A program made the position numbers and the translations under genes. Of a stretch of 64,000 bases of DNA, positions 33,793 to 43,156 are shown piece after piece. Position 1 is the first letter of the stretch. Each line of letters starts with the position of its first letter. Below the pieces are notes generated by a model. It worked only from the letters and a program-made list of their open reading frames with translations. It had not been told where the DNA came from and searched no databases. This stretch comes from Rhodococcus spongiicola (lineage in GTDB: Bacteria > Actinomycetota > Actinomycetes > Mycobacteriales > Mycobacteriaceae). The stretch covers positions 62,001-126,000 of the forward strand of contig NZ_RKLN01000006.1 of assembly GCF_004011835.1 (NCBI RefSeq), in the 5' to 3' direction.

Positions 33793-34823
33793 TGGAGTCG
33801 GTGTATCTGGGTGTCGACGGCGGTGGCTCCAAGACCGCCTTCGTCCTGCTCGACGACACGGGTCTGCTGCTGGCCGAAACGCAAACGTCGACATGCTATT
33901 ACTTCACCGAAGGCATCGAGCTGGTCTCCCGGGTCCTCGCGAACGGGATCACCGACGTCTGCCGCAGGGCCGGCATCGAAACCCGCGATATCTCCCAGGC
34001 CTTCTTCGGACTGCCCAGCTATGGCGAAGTCAGTTCCGACATCAAACGGCTCGACTCATTGCCGGCAGAGATCCTCGGACACGACCGCTTCTCGTGCCAC
34101 AACGACATGATCTGCGGCTGGGCCGGTTCACTAGCCTGCGCCGACGGCATCAACGTCATCAGCGGAACCGGCTCGATGACCTACGGGGAACGGCTCGGTC
34201 GCGGATACCGCGTCGGCGGCTGGGGAGAGCTCTTCGGCGATGAGGGATCGGCCTACTGGATAGCAGTCCGTGGACTGAACGCCTTCACCCGGATGAGCGA
34301 CGGGCGGCTCCCACGCGGACCGCTCTACGACCTTATGAAGGCGCGGGCTCACATCGAGCGCGATCTCGAACTGGTCGATGTCGTGTTCAACCGCTGGCAG
34401 GGACGGCGGGCTCCGATCGCCGACCTGGCGAAGACCGTCGTCGAAGCGAACTCGATGGGAGATCGGGTCGCCGGCGACATTCTGCTCGATGCCTGCGACG
34501 AGCTGGCCCTCCTGGTCGATGCCACACGCGTCGCGCTCGGCTTCGACGCGGACGATCTCGTACCCGTGTCCTACTCGGGGGGCGTATTCACCGCAGAGGC
34601 CATACGTGAGGAATTCGAATACGCACTGGACGAGCTGCACCCGATGTACGACCTCCGTGAGCCGCTGTTCGGTCCGGGCGTCGGTGCGGCTCTGTACGCG
34701 GCTAAGCAGGCGGGCGCTCCGCTGTCGGGGAGCGCACTCGCGCGGCTCGGCACGAACCGGATGAACGACGTCGAGAAAGACGACATCGAGAAAGACATCG
34801 AGTTCGAGAAGACATTGAGATGA
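33789..34823 (+). CDS. BadF/BadG-family amino-sugar kinase (GlcNAc kinase-like)
   Basis: A 344-aa actin-fold kinase of the BadF/BadG/BcrA/BcrD family, the group of N-acetylglucosamine and N-acetylgalactosamine kinases. Motifs: phosphate-1 YLGVDGGGSKTAFVLLDD, phosphate-2 INVISGTGSMTYGERLGR, the amino-sugar-kinase signature GGWGELFGDEGSAYWIAVRG, and adenosine loop VPVSYSGGVFTAEAIR. By context it should phosphorylate galactosamine or N-acetylgalactosamine at C6 to feed AgaS. The start overlaps the agaS stop (ATGA); an adjacent second ATG at 33792 is possible. The C terminus is a short charged repeat (VEKDDIEKDIEFEKT). It overlaps the permease gene by 4 bases. Confidence 0.85.
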   Translation: MMESVYLGVDGGGSKTAFVLLDDTGLLLAETQTSTCYYFTEGIELVSRVLANGITDVCRRAGIETRDISQAFFGLPSYGEVSSDIKRLDSLPAEILGHDRFSCHNDMICGWAGSLACADGINVISGTGSMTYGERLGRGYRVGGWGELFGDEGSAYWIAVRGLNAFTRMSDGRLPRGPLYDLMKARAHIERDLELVDVVFNRWQGRRAPIADLAKTVVEANSMGDRVAGDILLDACDELALLVDATRVALGFDADDLVPVSYSGGVFTAEAIREEFEYALDELHPMYDLREPLFGPGVGAALYAAKQAGAPLSGSALARLGTNRMNDVEKDDIEKDIEFEKTLR

Positions 34824-35770
34824 AGAAACAACAGAGCTGGATCTTCTACGCCGCGCTCCTTGTCCTGTTCTGGGGATTGTGGGGCGGCTTCGCCGAGCTT
34901 CCGGTAACCAGGTACGGCTACCCGGACGAGATGATCTATGTGGTCTGGGCTTTCACCATGATCATCCCCGCCGCCTTCGCGTTACGCAGTCAACGGTTCG
35001 ATCCGAGCCGCACGGCGGCCATGTACGGATTGATCATCGGCCTGACCGGAGCTGGGGGCCAGCTCATATTGTTCAAGGCCCTCTCGTACGGCCCGGCGTA
35101 CTTGATCTTCCCGATCATCGCCATCTCGCCCGCGGTCACCGTGTTCATGGCCATGGTGTTCCTTCGGGAGCGCATCACGAGGCTCGCCGCCGTCGGCCTG
35201 GTAGCGGCGTTGACGGCCATCGTGCTCTTCAGCATCACCGGTGGCACCGGAGAGGCCGAATCGGGGCCGTGGCTCCTCCTCGCCATCCTGATCTGTGTGG
35301 CCTGGGGTGTGCAGGCCTACTTCATGCGCAAGGCCGCGACCATCGGAGTCAACGACGCCACAACCTTCGGATGGATGGCCATCACCGGGTTGATGCTGGT
35401 CCCGGTCGCGATTGCGTTCATGGGAGGGATTCCGTCCGGATTCCCCTGGCAGGCACCAGCTTTGACAGCCGTCACTCAGGTGCTCAATGCCTGCGGTGCA
35501 CTGTTCCTCGTGATGGCCCTCAGCAGGGGTAAGGCCTCGATCGTGGCACCGACGACGAATGCCTTGGCGCCGGCACTGACCATCGTCGTCTCCCTGCTCG
35601 TCTACCAGACCCTTCCCAACATCTACGGAGCCATCGGCATGGTGCTGGCTCTCGTCGGTTCGACGCTCATGGTCTACAGCGAGGAACGGCGCGACGAATT
35701 GCGCTCGGACGAGTTCGCTGGAATCCCGGCTGACCCGGGCTCGGACAAACGAGCGAACCAGCACCGCTGA
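34820..35770 (+). CDS. EamA/DMT-family permease of the amino-sugar operon
   Basis: A 316-aa ten-helix drug/metabolite transporter with two EamA repeats. Helices begin with IFYAALLVLFWGLWGGFAEL; the repeat junction is around residue 145; characteristic stretches are GLTGAGGQLILFKALSYGPA, FPIIAISPAVTVFMAMVFLR and VLNACGALFLVMALSRGKAS. The tail is hydrophilic. It overlaps the kinase by ATGA, so it belongs to the amino-sugar operon and is the only transporter in it. Either it imports the free amino sugar or it exports a side product; import by EamA proteins of sugars is known in a few families (GRP-like), so this is inference. Confidence 0.85.
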   Translation: MKKQQSWIFYAALLVLFWGLWGGFAELPVTRYGYPDEMIYVVWAFTMIIPAAFALRSQRFDPSRTAAMYGLIIGLTGAGGQLILFKALSYGPAYLIFPIIAISPAVTVFMAMVFLRERITRLAAVGLVAALTAIVLFSITGGTGEAESGPWLLLAILICVAWGVQAYFMRKAATIGVNDATTFGWMAITGLMLVPVAIAFMGGIPSGFPWQAPALTAVTQVLNACGALFLVMALSRGKASIVAPTTNALAPALTIVVSLLVYQTLPNIYGAIGMVLALVGSTLMVYSEERRDELRSDEFAGIPADPGSDKRANQHR

Positions 35771-35788
35771 GGACTCAGACTCACTGAC

Positions 35789-35806
35789 CACCGCGCCCTC
35801 GCGGTG
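35789..35806 (+). terminator. Hairpin after the amino-sugar operon
   Basis: Stem CACCGCG (35789-35795) with CGCGGTG (35800-35806), 4-base loop, 18 bp after the permease stop. No T tract. Confidence 0.45.
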
Positions 35807-35890
35807 TCGGGAAGCCTGGCCTGGGCTACCCACCAACCGGCTGTCGGTAACGTCTTCGGCGAGACGGCAATGGATCGGTGAGGGGGCGGG

Positions 35891-36346
35891 ATGCACATCA
35901 CGGCGCGTGTGGACTGCGCAGTGCGTGCCCTCGTCGAGTTGGCGGCCGCCGGTCCCGCGCTGGTCAAGGCGGAGGCGCTCTCGACCGCACAGTCGATCCC
36001 CTACAAGTTCCTCGAGTCGGTCCTCGCCGATCTACGCCGCGGAGGACTCGTGAGCAGCAGGCGTGGTCCGGATGGTGGCTACTGGCTTACTCGACCGGCC
36101 GACGAGATCACCGTCGCCGATGTCATCCGCACCGTCGAGGGCCCGCTCGCGTCGGTGCGTGGCGAGCGGCCGGAGGACGTCAGCTACGGCGGCCCGGCTG
36201 AGTCGTTGCAACAGGTGTGGATCGCGGTCCGCGTGAACCTTCGATCCGTGCTCGAGGGTGTCACCGTCTCCGACATCGCCGCCGGCGCCCTGCCGGAGTT
36301 CGTCTCCGAATTGACCGCCGATCCGGGAGCGTGGCGTCGGCGCTGA
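35891..36346 (+). CDS. Rrf2-family transcriptional regulator without Fe-S cysteines
   Basis: A 151-aa Rrf2 winged-helix protein: MHITARVDCAVRALVELAAA at the start, then SIPYKFLESVLADLRRGGLV for the recognition helix and SSRRGPDGGYWLTRPADEIT for the wing, followed by VADVIRTVEGPLA. IscR/NsrR-type members carry three Cys in the segment after about residue 90; none are present here, so it does not look like an iron-sulfur sensor. It is similar to the CymR or mycobacterial Rv1287-like cysteine-independent branch. GGGGCGGG precedes the ATG. No obvious operon partner downstream. Confidence 0.85.
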   Translation: MHITARVDCAVRALVELAAAGPALVKAEALSTAQSIPYKFLESVLADLRRGGLVSSRRGPDGGYWLTRPADEITVADVIRTVEGPLASVRGERPEDVSYGGPAESLQQVWIAVRVNLRSVLEGVTVSDIAAGALPEFVSELTADPGAWRRR

Positions 36347-36447
36347 CGGTGGCGCGCATCACGTCCTTCCCGGTATGTGGCAAAACCCACAACGATGCAC
36401 TCGGCTGCAAGATTGCAGAGCTGTGCACTTTCGGTACCGTCGTTGGG

Positions 36448-37047
36448 GTGAGTGAAACCCCCGGTCTGCGGGACCGTAAGAAGGCGGCGACGCGCATCGC
36501 GCTCAGCGAGGCTGCCGCCCGTCTCGCCAAGGAGCGAGGCATCGAGTCCGTCACTGCAGACCTGATCGCCTCCGAGGCAGGGGTCTCGACGCGCACCTTC
36601 CACAACTACTTTTCGAGCAAGGAAGAAGCGGTCCTGCACTATCTCGAGACTCAGGTCCTCGAGTGGGCCGACGCGCTGCGGCAACGTCCTGCCGACGAGC
36701 CCATCCTCGATTCGCTCGAACACGTCGTTCTGCGCGCCCTCACCGACTCCGAGCAGCAACTCGAGGAAATACAGGCGCTCGCCGACCTCATCGAATCGAG
36801 CCCCACCCTGCTGGCCAAGAAGGTGGAGATGCACGTACGGCTCACACCGATGCTCGACGAGGTCATCGCCGAGCGGACCGGCGCCTCCGGGCTCTACCCG
36901 AGCCTGCTGCAGATGGTCGTCGGCGCGGCCTGCAGGGCGTCGCTCGAGCTGTGGACGAGCGGCCGATCAACCGCAGCCAACCCCGAACAACTCGTACACG
37001 AGGCCTTCGACCACCTGCGGTCAGGCCTCGCAGTCCCCCAGCGCTAG
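36448..37047 (+). CDS. TetR-family regulator of the MMPL exporter
   Basis: A 199-aa TetR protein. HTH at about residues 8-55: LRDRKKAATRIALSEAAARL, GIESVTADLIASEAGVSTRT, FHNYFSSKEEAVLHYLE, with the conserved FHNYF end. The ligand domain follows, including LTDSEQQLEEIQALADLI. GTG 36448 is the start with GGGG just upstream. The stop is 27 bp before the MMPL exporter, with AAGGAG between them, so the pair forms an operon and the regulator likely represses it until a lipid or drug ligand binds. Confidence 0.87.
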   Translation: MSETPGLRDRKKAATRIALSEAAARLAKERGIESVTADLIASEAGVSTRTFHNYFSSKEEAVLHYLETQVLEWADALRQRPADEPILDSLEHVVLRALTDSEQQLEEIQALADLIESSPTLLAKKVEMHVRLTPMLDEVIAERTGASGLYPSLLQMVVGAACRASLELWTSGRSTAANPEQLVHEAFDHLRSGLAVPQR

Positions 37048-37074
37048 ACCCCACCCGATCAAGAAGGAGCCAAA

Positions 37075-39402
37075 ATGGCCACCTATCTCTACCGGATCGG
37101 TCGATTCGCCTACCGGCGAAAAGGCACGGTCCTGTCCATCTGGTTGGCCATCCTGGTCCTGATGGGCGTCGGCGCGGCCACCCTGTCGGGGCCGACGAAG
37201 GACACTTTCTCCATTCCGGGTACACCGGCGCAGCAGGCGCAGGACCTGATGACCGAGCGTTTCCCAGACCAGAAGAGCGCGATGGATTCACTGTCGGCGC
37301 GGTTCGTGTTCGCCGCGCCGGAGGGCCAGACGCTCGACTCCCCCGAGAACCAGGCCGCGATGGACGCGGTCATCGCGGAGATCCGCGGCATCGACAAGGT
37401 CAGCGCCAGCGCCAAGGGTGAACCGGGAACGCCTGGTGCGCTGACCGATCCCGTCGCCGCCGACGCGGGTCTGCAGCAGATGGCGGCCCAGTCCGCGGCG
37501 GAGCAGGGCATCCCGGAGGATGTCGCGCTCGCAAACGCGAAGGCGCTGTCTCCACTCAGCGCCGACCGCACCGTCGGCTACGTCGAGGTTCCCTTCGACG
37601 GTGAGTTCAGCGACGTCGACCAAGCTCTGCGCGACCAGATCAAGGCCGCCGCCGACATCGGCCGTGATGCCGGACTGAACGTTCAGATCAGCGGATCGGC
37701 CGCGAGCGAGGCCGAGATGCCGGGCGGTGTCACCGAACTCATCGGTATCGGCGTCGCCGCGGTCGTCCTCGTGATCACGTTCGGTTCGCTCGTCGCCGCG
37801 GGCCTGCCGCTCATCACCGCGATCATCGGCATCATGATCGGCAGCCTCGGCATCACCCTCGCCACCGGCTTCATGGACCTCAGTTCGATGACCCCGACGC
37901 TGGCGATCATGATCGGTCTCGCCGTCGCGATCGACTACTCGCTGTTCATCGTCTCCCGCTTCAAGCACGAACTGACACTCACCGACGACCGCTCCGAGGC
38001 CGCAGGCCGCGCGGTCGGGACCGCGGGCTCGGCAGTGGTGTTCGCCGGCCTGACGGTCATCATCGCGCTCGTCGCGCTGCGCGTCGTCGGCATCCCGTTC
38101 CTGTCCGACATGGGTGCTGCCGCCGCGTTCACAGTGTTCATCGCGGTTCTCATCGCGCTCACCCTGCTGCCTGGCATTCTGGGCCTGTTCGGGCGCAAGG
38201 CCTTCGCCGGTCGGGTCCGCGGGTTGAGCCAGCGTGACGCCGAGGGGGACGACGACAGGATGACGTTCGCCCGCCGGTACGTCGGTGGCATCGTTCGCCG
38301 TCCCGCGATCGGTCTCATTGTGGGCGTGCTGTTGCTCGGCGTGCTCGCGATCCCCGCGGCAAAGTTGGAGCTGGCCCTGCCGAACGAGGGCAGCGGCGAT
38401 CCGGCTACCAGCGCCCGTCAGGCGTACGACCTGGTGAGCGAGGGCTTCGGGCCCGGCAAGAACGGACCGCTGCTCGTCGTCGCCGACGCGCGGGATGCGA
38501 CGGTGCCCGCGGGTGAGGCGTTCGGTGAGGTGGTCGCCAAGATTTCCGAACAGCCCGACGTACTCAACGCGCAGGTCATCGGGACCAACGAGGTGGGCGA
38601 CACCGCACAGATCCTGGTCACTCCAGCCAGCGGCCCGAGCGACCCGTCGACGATGGCTCTGGTCGACGACATCCGCGGGGGAGAGGCGGATCTGCACGAT
38701 CAGATCGGCGTCAACTACGGGGTGACGGGCCAGACCGCGATCGAGGGCGACGTCTCCGAGCGTCTGCTGGAGGCACTCGTCCCGTATCTCGCGGTGGTAG
38801 TCGGGCTCGCGTTCGTTCTGCTGATGCTGGTGTTCCGCTCGGTGCTGGTGCCGCTGACCGCCACCCTCGGCTTCCTGCTCAGTGTCGCCGCGACGTTCGG
38901 TGCGACCGTCGCCGTGTTCCAGGAGGGCTGGGGCGGACTGATCTCCAACACGCAGCCGATCGTCAGCTTCATGCCGATCTTCCTCATCGGCGTGGTGTTC
39001 GGCCTGGCGATGGACTACCAGGTGTTCCTGGTGACCCGCATGCGCGAGGAGTACGTCCACGGAGCTTCCGCCAAGGACGCGGTGGCGATCGGCTTCCGCC
39101 ACGGCGCTCGCGTCGTGACCGCAGCGGCGATCATCATGATCTCTGTGTTTGCGGCCTTCATGGCGGAACCGAACTCGTTCATCAAGTCGATGGGCTTCGC
39201 GCTCGCGGCCGCCGTGTTCTTCGACGCCTTCATCGTCCGCATGGTGATCATCCCGTCGGTGATGGCGCTGATGGGGGACAAGGCGTGGTGGCTGCCCAGG
39301 TGGCTCGACAAGATCCTGCCGAACGTCGACATCGAAGGCGAGAAGCTGGCCAAGGCGCTGCCGCGGGAGCCGCGCGAAGTCGAACCCGCGACCGTGTCGT
39401 GA
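37075..39402 (+). CDS. MMPL-family RND exporter
   Basis: A 775-aa inner-membrane exporter of the MMPL/YdfJ family with two RND halves. TM1 is at about residues 18-35 (WLAILVLMGVGAATL), the first extracytoplasmic domain at about 40-205, TM2-6 at about 210-375 (IGVAAVVLVITFGSLVAAGL, LAIMIGLAVAIDYSLFIVSR with the proton-relay Asp-Tyr), TM7 near 415, a second porter domain, then TM8-12 from about 560 (VVVGLAFVLLMLVFRSVLVP, FLIGVVFGLAMDYQVFLVTR with the second Asp-Tyr). AAGGAG lies 6 bases upstream of ATG. It probably exports a lipid or drug and is under the upstream TetR. A strong terminator follows. Confidence 0.92.
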   Translation: MATYLYRIGRFAYRRKGTVLSIWLAILVLMGVGAATLSGPTKDTFSIPGTPAQQAQDLMTERFPDQKSAMDSLSARFVFAAPEGQTLDSPENQAAMDAVIAEIRGIDKVSASAKGEPGTPGALTDPVAADAGLQQMAAQSAAEQGIPEDVALANAKALSPLSADRTVGYVEVPFDGEFSDVDQALRDQIKAAADIGRDAGLNVQISGSAASEAEMPGGVTELIGIGVAAVVLVITFGSLVAAGLPLITAIIGIMIGSLGITLATGFMDLSSMTPTLAIMIGLAVAIDYSLFIVSRFKHELTLTDDRSEAAGRAVGTAGSAVVFAGLTVIIALVALRVVGIPFLSDMGAAAAFTVFIAVLIALTLLPGILGLFGRKAFAGRVRGLSQRDAEGDDDRMTFARRYVGGIVRRPAIGLIVGVLLLGVLAIPAAKLELALPNEGSGDPATSARQAYDLVSEGFGPGKNGPLLVVADARDATVPAGEAFGEVVAKISEQPDVLNAQVIGTNEVGDTAQILVTPASGPSDPSTMALVDDIRGGEADLHDQIGVNYGVTGQTAIEGDVSERLLEALVPYLAVVVGLAFVLLMLVFRSVLVPLTATLGFLLSVAATFGATVAVFQEGWGGLISNTQPIVSFMPIFLIGVVFGLAMDYQVFLVTRMREEYVHGASAKDAVAIGFRHGARVVTAAAIIMISVFAAFMAEPNSFIKSMGFALAAAVFFDAFIVRMVIIPSVMALMGDKAWWLPRWLDKILPNVDIEGEKLAKALPREPREVEPATVS

Positions 39403-39436
39403 CACCTGCCCGAACGCGACAGTGAACACCCAGTGA

Positions 39437-39482
39437 AAACGGAGTGGTCGAGGCCCGTGTCGTGGCCTCGACCACTCCGTTT
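39437..39482 (+). terminator. Strong hairpin terminator after the MMPL gene
   Basis: A perfect 19-bp stem (39437-39455 with 39464-39482) and 8-base loop, starting AAACGGAG and ending CTCCGTTT with a short T run. It lies 34 bp after the exporter stop codon. Confidence 0.85.
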
Positions 39483-39512
39483 CGCTCTTCGGATTGGTAA
39501 CCTTCGCAAACG

Positions 39513-41246
39513 ATGCTCATTAGACTCCTCGGCACCTATCTGGGGCCATACAAGCGTGAACTCGCCGGCGTTGTCCTCCTCCAGTTTGTGGCCACCGGCG
39601 CAGCGCTGTATCTGCCGAGCGTCAATGCCGATCTGATCGACAACGGCGTGGCGGTCGGCGACACCGGCTACATCATGGCGGCGGGCGCCAAGATGCTGCT
39701 CGTGACGTTGGTGCAGATCGCCTGCTCCGTCGGCTCGGTGTACTTCGGCGCTCGCGCCGCGATGGGCTTCGGCCGGGACGTGCGCAGCGCCGTCGTGGGT
39801 CGTGCGCGCTCCTTCTCGTCTCGGGAGTTCGGCCGCTTCGGCGCGCCGACGCTCATCACCCGCAGTACGAACGACGTCCAGCAGGTGCAGATGATGGTGG
39901 TGCTCAGCGCCACCATCCTGGTGATGGCACCGATCATGTGCATCGGCGGCGTCATTATGGCGATCCGTCAGGACGCCGGGCTGTCGTGGGTTCTCGCGGT
40001 GAGTGTCCCGCTGCTCGCCCTGGCGATGACCCTGATCATCGCGAGGCTCGTGCCCCTCTTCCGGACGATGCAGACCCGAATCGACGCCGTCAACCGGGTC
40101 CTGCGCGAGCAGATCACCGGCATCCGGGTGGTCCGCGCGTTCGTCCGGGAGCGTTCGGAGGCCCAGCGATTCGACTCCGTCAACGGTGCCCTAACCGACA
40201 CCGCGTTGCGCGTCGGACGCACGATGGCCCTGATGATCCCGGTCGTCATGGGTATCGCGAACCTCACCAGTGTCGCGGTGATCTGGTTCGGCGGCCACGA
40301 GATCGACGCCGGCAACATGGGCGTCGGCTCGCTGACCGCGATTCTCAGCTACATCATGCAGATCCTCATGTCGGTGATGATGGCGTCGGTGATTGCCATG
40401 CTCGCTCCCCGCGCCGCGGTGTCCGCCGAGCGCATCACCGAGGTTCTCGACACCGAGCCGTCCGTGCTTCGCCCGATCTTGCCGGCGACCGTCATGGAAC
40501 GTCCTGCGCTCGTCGAGCTGCGGGACGTGGAGTTCAAGTACCCGGGGGCAGAGGAACCGGTCCTGCGGGGCATCACACTCACCGCGGAACCCGGCCAGAC
40601 CACCGCGATCATCGGCGCCACCGGGTCGGGCAAGACCACCTTGCTCGGACTCGTCCCACGGCTGATCGACGTCACCGCCGGAAGCGTCAGGGTGTCCGAG
40701 GTCGACGTCCGCACCCTCGATCCCGAACTGCTGCGCTCGCACATCGGCCTGGTCCCGCAGACACCCTTCCTGTTCTCCGGAACCGTCGCGAGCAACCTGC
40801 GCTACGGCAATCCGGATGCCACCGACGAGGAGCTGTGGCGGGCGCTCGAGATCGCTCAGGCCGCCGACTTCGTCCGCGCCATGCCCGAGGGCCTCGCCAC
40901 CCCGGTCTCCCAGGGCGGTACGACGGTGTCCGGCGGTCAGCGGCAGCGGCTGGCGATCGCGCGGGCGCTCGTGCGGCGGCCCTCGATCTACCTGTTCGAC
41001 GACTCCTTCTCGGCGCTCGACCTGAGCACCGACGCCCGGCTGCGCGCGGCGCTGCGACCCGAAACCGAGGATGCCTGCGTGATCATCGTGGCCCAGCGGG
41101 TGTCGACGATCGTCGACGCCGACCAGATCGTGGTCCTCGAGGAGGGCCAGACGGTCGGCATCGGAACCCACGAACAGCTCCTCGAAACGTGCCCGACGTA
41201 CGTCGAGATCGTCGAGTCCCAGCGTTCGGTTCAGGAGGCACTGTGA
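39513..41246 (+). CDS. ABC exporter half-transporter with degenerate ATPase site
   Basis: A 577-aa type IV ABC half-exporter: six TMs over about residues 15-300, then an ATPase domain. Walker A is GATGSGKTTLLGLV and the signature VSGGQRQRLAIARAL is canonical, but Walker B reads IYLFDDSFSALD (Asp instead of the catalytic Glu) and the switch region is IVAQRVSTI (Gln instead of His). This is the half that carries the catalytically dead residues in heterodimeric exporters. It overlaps the partner gene (GTGA), and together they resemble the mycobacterial Rv1273c/Rv1272c pair. Substrate probably a lipid or drug. Confidence 0.9.
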   Translation: MLIRLLGTYLGPYKRELAGVVLLQFVATGAALYLPSVNADLIDNGVAVGDTGYIMAAGAKMLLVTLVQIACSVGSVYFGARAAMGFGRDVRSAVVGRARSFSSREFGRFGAPTLITRSTNDVQQVQMMVVLSATILVMAPIMCIGGVIMAIRQDAGLSWVLAVSVPLLALAMTLIIARLVPLFRTMQTRIDAVNRVLREQITGIRVVRAFVRERSEAQRFDSVNGALTDTALRVGRTMALMIPVVMGIANLTSVAVIWFGGHEIDAGNMGVGSLTAILSYIMQILMSVMMASVIAMLAPRAAVSAERITEVLDTEPSVLRPILPATVMERPALVELRDVEFKYPGAEEPVLRGITLTAEPGQTTAIIGATGSGKTTLLGLVPRLIDVTAGSVRVSEVDVRTLDPELLRSHIGLVPQTPFLFSGTVASNLRYGNPDATDEELWRALEIAQAADFVRAMPEGLATPVSQGGTTVSGGQRQRLAIARALVRRPSIYLFDDSFSALDLSTDARLRAALRPETEDACVIIVAQRVSTIVDADQIVVLEEGQTVGIGTHEQLLETCPTYVEIVESQRSVQEAL

Positions 41247-43156
41247 CCGCGCCCCGGATCCCGGGCGGGGCGGCGGCGCCGGTCGCCAAGGCCGAGAACT
41301 TCCGCGCGTCGATGAAGCGTCTGCTCGGACGCCTGCGCCCGCACCGCCCGGCCGTCGTGTTCGTCCTGGTTCTCGCCGCGACGAGCGTCGTGCTCTCGGT
41401 GATCGGCCCACGGCTGCTCGGTCACGCCACCAACATCATTTTCGACGGCGCCATCGGTCGCCAGTTGCCCGAGGGGCTCACGAAGGACGAGGCGGTCGCC
41501 GCGCTTCGGGCGGACGGGCAGTCGCAGTTCGCCGACATGGTCTCGGGCATGAACGTCGTGCCCGGCGTCGGAATCGACTTCTCGGCGATCGGACAGGTGC
41601 TCGCGCTGGTGCTGGCGCTGTACGTCACGTCATCGATGGTGTCGTGGGCGGCGGCCTACATGCTCAACAAGATCGTGCAGGGGGTCGTTCGGCAGCTCCG
41701 CAACGACGTCGAACGCAAGATTCACCGGCTTCCGCTGCGCTACTTCGACTCCAACTCGCGAGGCGACCTGCTCAGCCGGGTCACCAACGACATCGACAAC
41801 ATCTCGCAGAGCCTGCAGCAGACTCTGAGCCAGTTGGTGATCGCCGTACTGAGCGTCATCGGCATCCTGGCGATGATGATCTCCATCTCGCCGCTGTTGG
41901 CGCTCATCGCGGTGCTCACGGTGCCGCTGTCGGCGTTGGTCGGTGCCCAGATCGCGAAGCGGTCCAAGCCCCACTTCGCGATGGTGTGGAAGACCACCGG
42001 CGAGCTCAACGGGCAGGTCGAGGAATCCCTCACCGGTCACCAGCTGGTTACCGCTTACGGCCGTCACCGTGAGGTCGAGGCCGCGTTCCAGGAGAAGAAC
42101 GAGCAGCTGTACCGGTCCGGGTTCAAGGCCCAGTTCATCTCCGGCACGGTGATGCCGACGATCATGTTCCTCGGCAACCTCAACTACGTCGCGATCGCCG
42201 TCATCGGCGGCATGCGGGTCGCGTCGGGCACGATGACCCTTGGCGACGTGCAGGCGTTCATCCAGTACTCGCGGCAGTTCACGCAGCCCCTGACGCAGAT
42301 CGGTTCGATGGTGAACCTGCTGCAGTCCGGCATCGCCTCCGCCGAACGCGTATTCGCGGTTCTCGACGAGGAAGAGCAGTCGCAGGATCCCGAGCCTGCC
42401 GCCACCCCGTCGCAGGCACGCGGCCGGGTCGAGTTCGAGGACGTCGAGTTCAGCTACGACAAGGAGAACCCGCTCATCGAGGGGCTCTCGCTCACCGCCG
42501 AGCCGGGCCAGATGGTCGCGATCGTCGGCCCAACGGGTGCCGGCAAGACCACGCTGGTGAACCTCATCATGCGTTTCTACGAGGTCGACGGCGGCCGGAT
42601 CACCCTCGACGGCACCGACATCTCCCAGATGACGCGCGACGATCTGCGCTCGCGCATCGGCATGGTCCTGCAGGACACGTGGCTGTTCGGCGGCACAATC
42701 CGGGACAACATCGCCTACGGTCACCCGAACGCCACTGACGAGCAGGTGCTCGAGGCCGCCCGGATGAGTTACGTCGACCGCTTCGTGCACATGCTGCCCG
42801 ACGGCTACGACACGGTCATCGACGAAGAGGGCAGCAACGTCAGTGCCGGTGAGAAGCAGCTGATCACGATTGCACGCGCCTTCATCGCGCAGCCGTCGAT
42901 CCTGATCCTCGACGAGGCCACCAGCTCCGTCGACACTCGCACCGAGTCGCTGGTGCAGCACGCGACGGCGGTGCTGCGCAGTGACCGCACGAGCTTCGTG
43001 ATCGCGCACCGGCTGTCCACGATCCGTGACGCCGACCTGATCGTCGTCATGGAGGACGGCCGGATCGTCGAGCAGGGCGACCACGAGGAACTGCTCGAGC
43101 GGCGCGGCGCCTACTTCGAGCTGTACAACAGCCAATTCGCAGGAGCGGTGGAGTAG
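41243..43156 (+). CDS. ABC exporter half-transporter with consensus catalytic residues
   Basis: A 637-aa partner half of the heterodimeric exporter. About 40 extra N-terminal residues precede TM1, and a roughly 60-residue loop (ATNIIFDGAIGRQLPEGLTK region) lies between TM1 and TM2. The ATPase has Walker A GPTGAGKTTLVNLI, a non-canonical signature VSAGEKQLITIAR, normal Walker B ILILDEATSSVD and a normal switch His in VIAHRLSTI. The degenerate signature here pairs in the dimer with the dead Walker B of the other half. The GTG at 41243 overlaps the upstream stop and follows AGGAGG. It abuts the acyl-CoA dehydrogenase gene without a gap. Confidence 0.9.
   Translation: MTAPRIPGGAAAPVAKAENFRASMKRLLGRLRPHRPAVVFVLVLAATSVVLSVIGPRLLGHATNIIFDGAIGRQLPEGLTKDEAVAALRADGQSQFADMVSGMNVVPGVGIDFSAIGQVLALVLALYVTSSMVSWAAAYMLNKIVQGVVRQLRNDVERKIHRLPLRYFDSNSRGDLLSRVTNDIDNISQSLQQTLSQLVIAVLSVIGILAMMISISPLLALIAVLTVPLSALVGAQIAKRSKPHFAMVWKTTGELNGQVEESLTGHQLVTAYGRHREVEAAFQEKNEQLYRSGFKAQFISGTVMPTIMFLGNLNYVAIAVIGGMRVASGTMTLGDVQAFIQYSRQFTQPLTQIGSMVNLLQSGIASAERVFAVLDEEEQSQDPEPAATPSQARGRVEFEDVEFSYDKENPLIEGLSLTAEPGQMVAIVGPTGAGKTTLVNLIMRFYEVDGGRITLDGTDISQMTRDDLRSRIGMVLQDTWLFGGTIRDNIAYGHPNATDEQVLEAARMSYVDRFVHMLPDGYDTVIDEEGSNVSAGEKQLITIARAFIAQPSILILDEATSSVDTRTESLVQHATAVLRSDRTSFVIAHRLSTIRDADLIVVMEDGRIVEQGDHEELLERRGAYFELYNSQFAGAVE

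Noticed and set aside
37288-39429. Long minus-strand open frame of about 713 codons opposite the MMPL exporter
   Set aside because: High-GC shadow of the plus-strand exporter; the translation is His/Asp/Arg rich with no motifs, while the plus strand matches RND exporters throughout.
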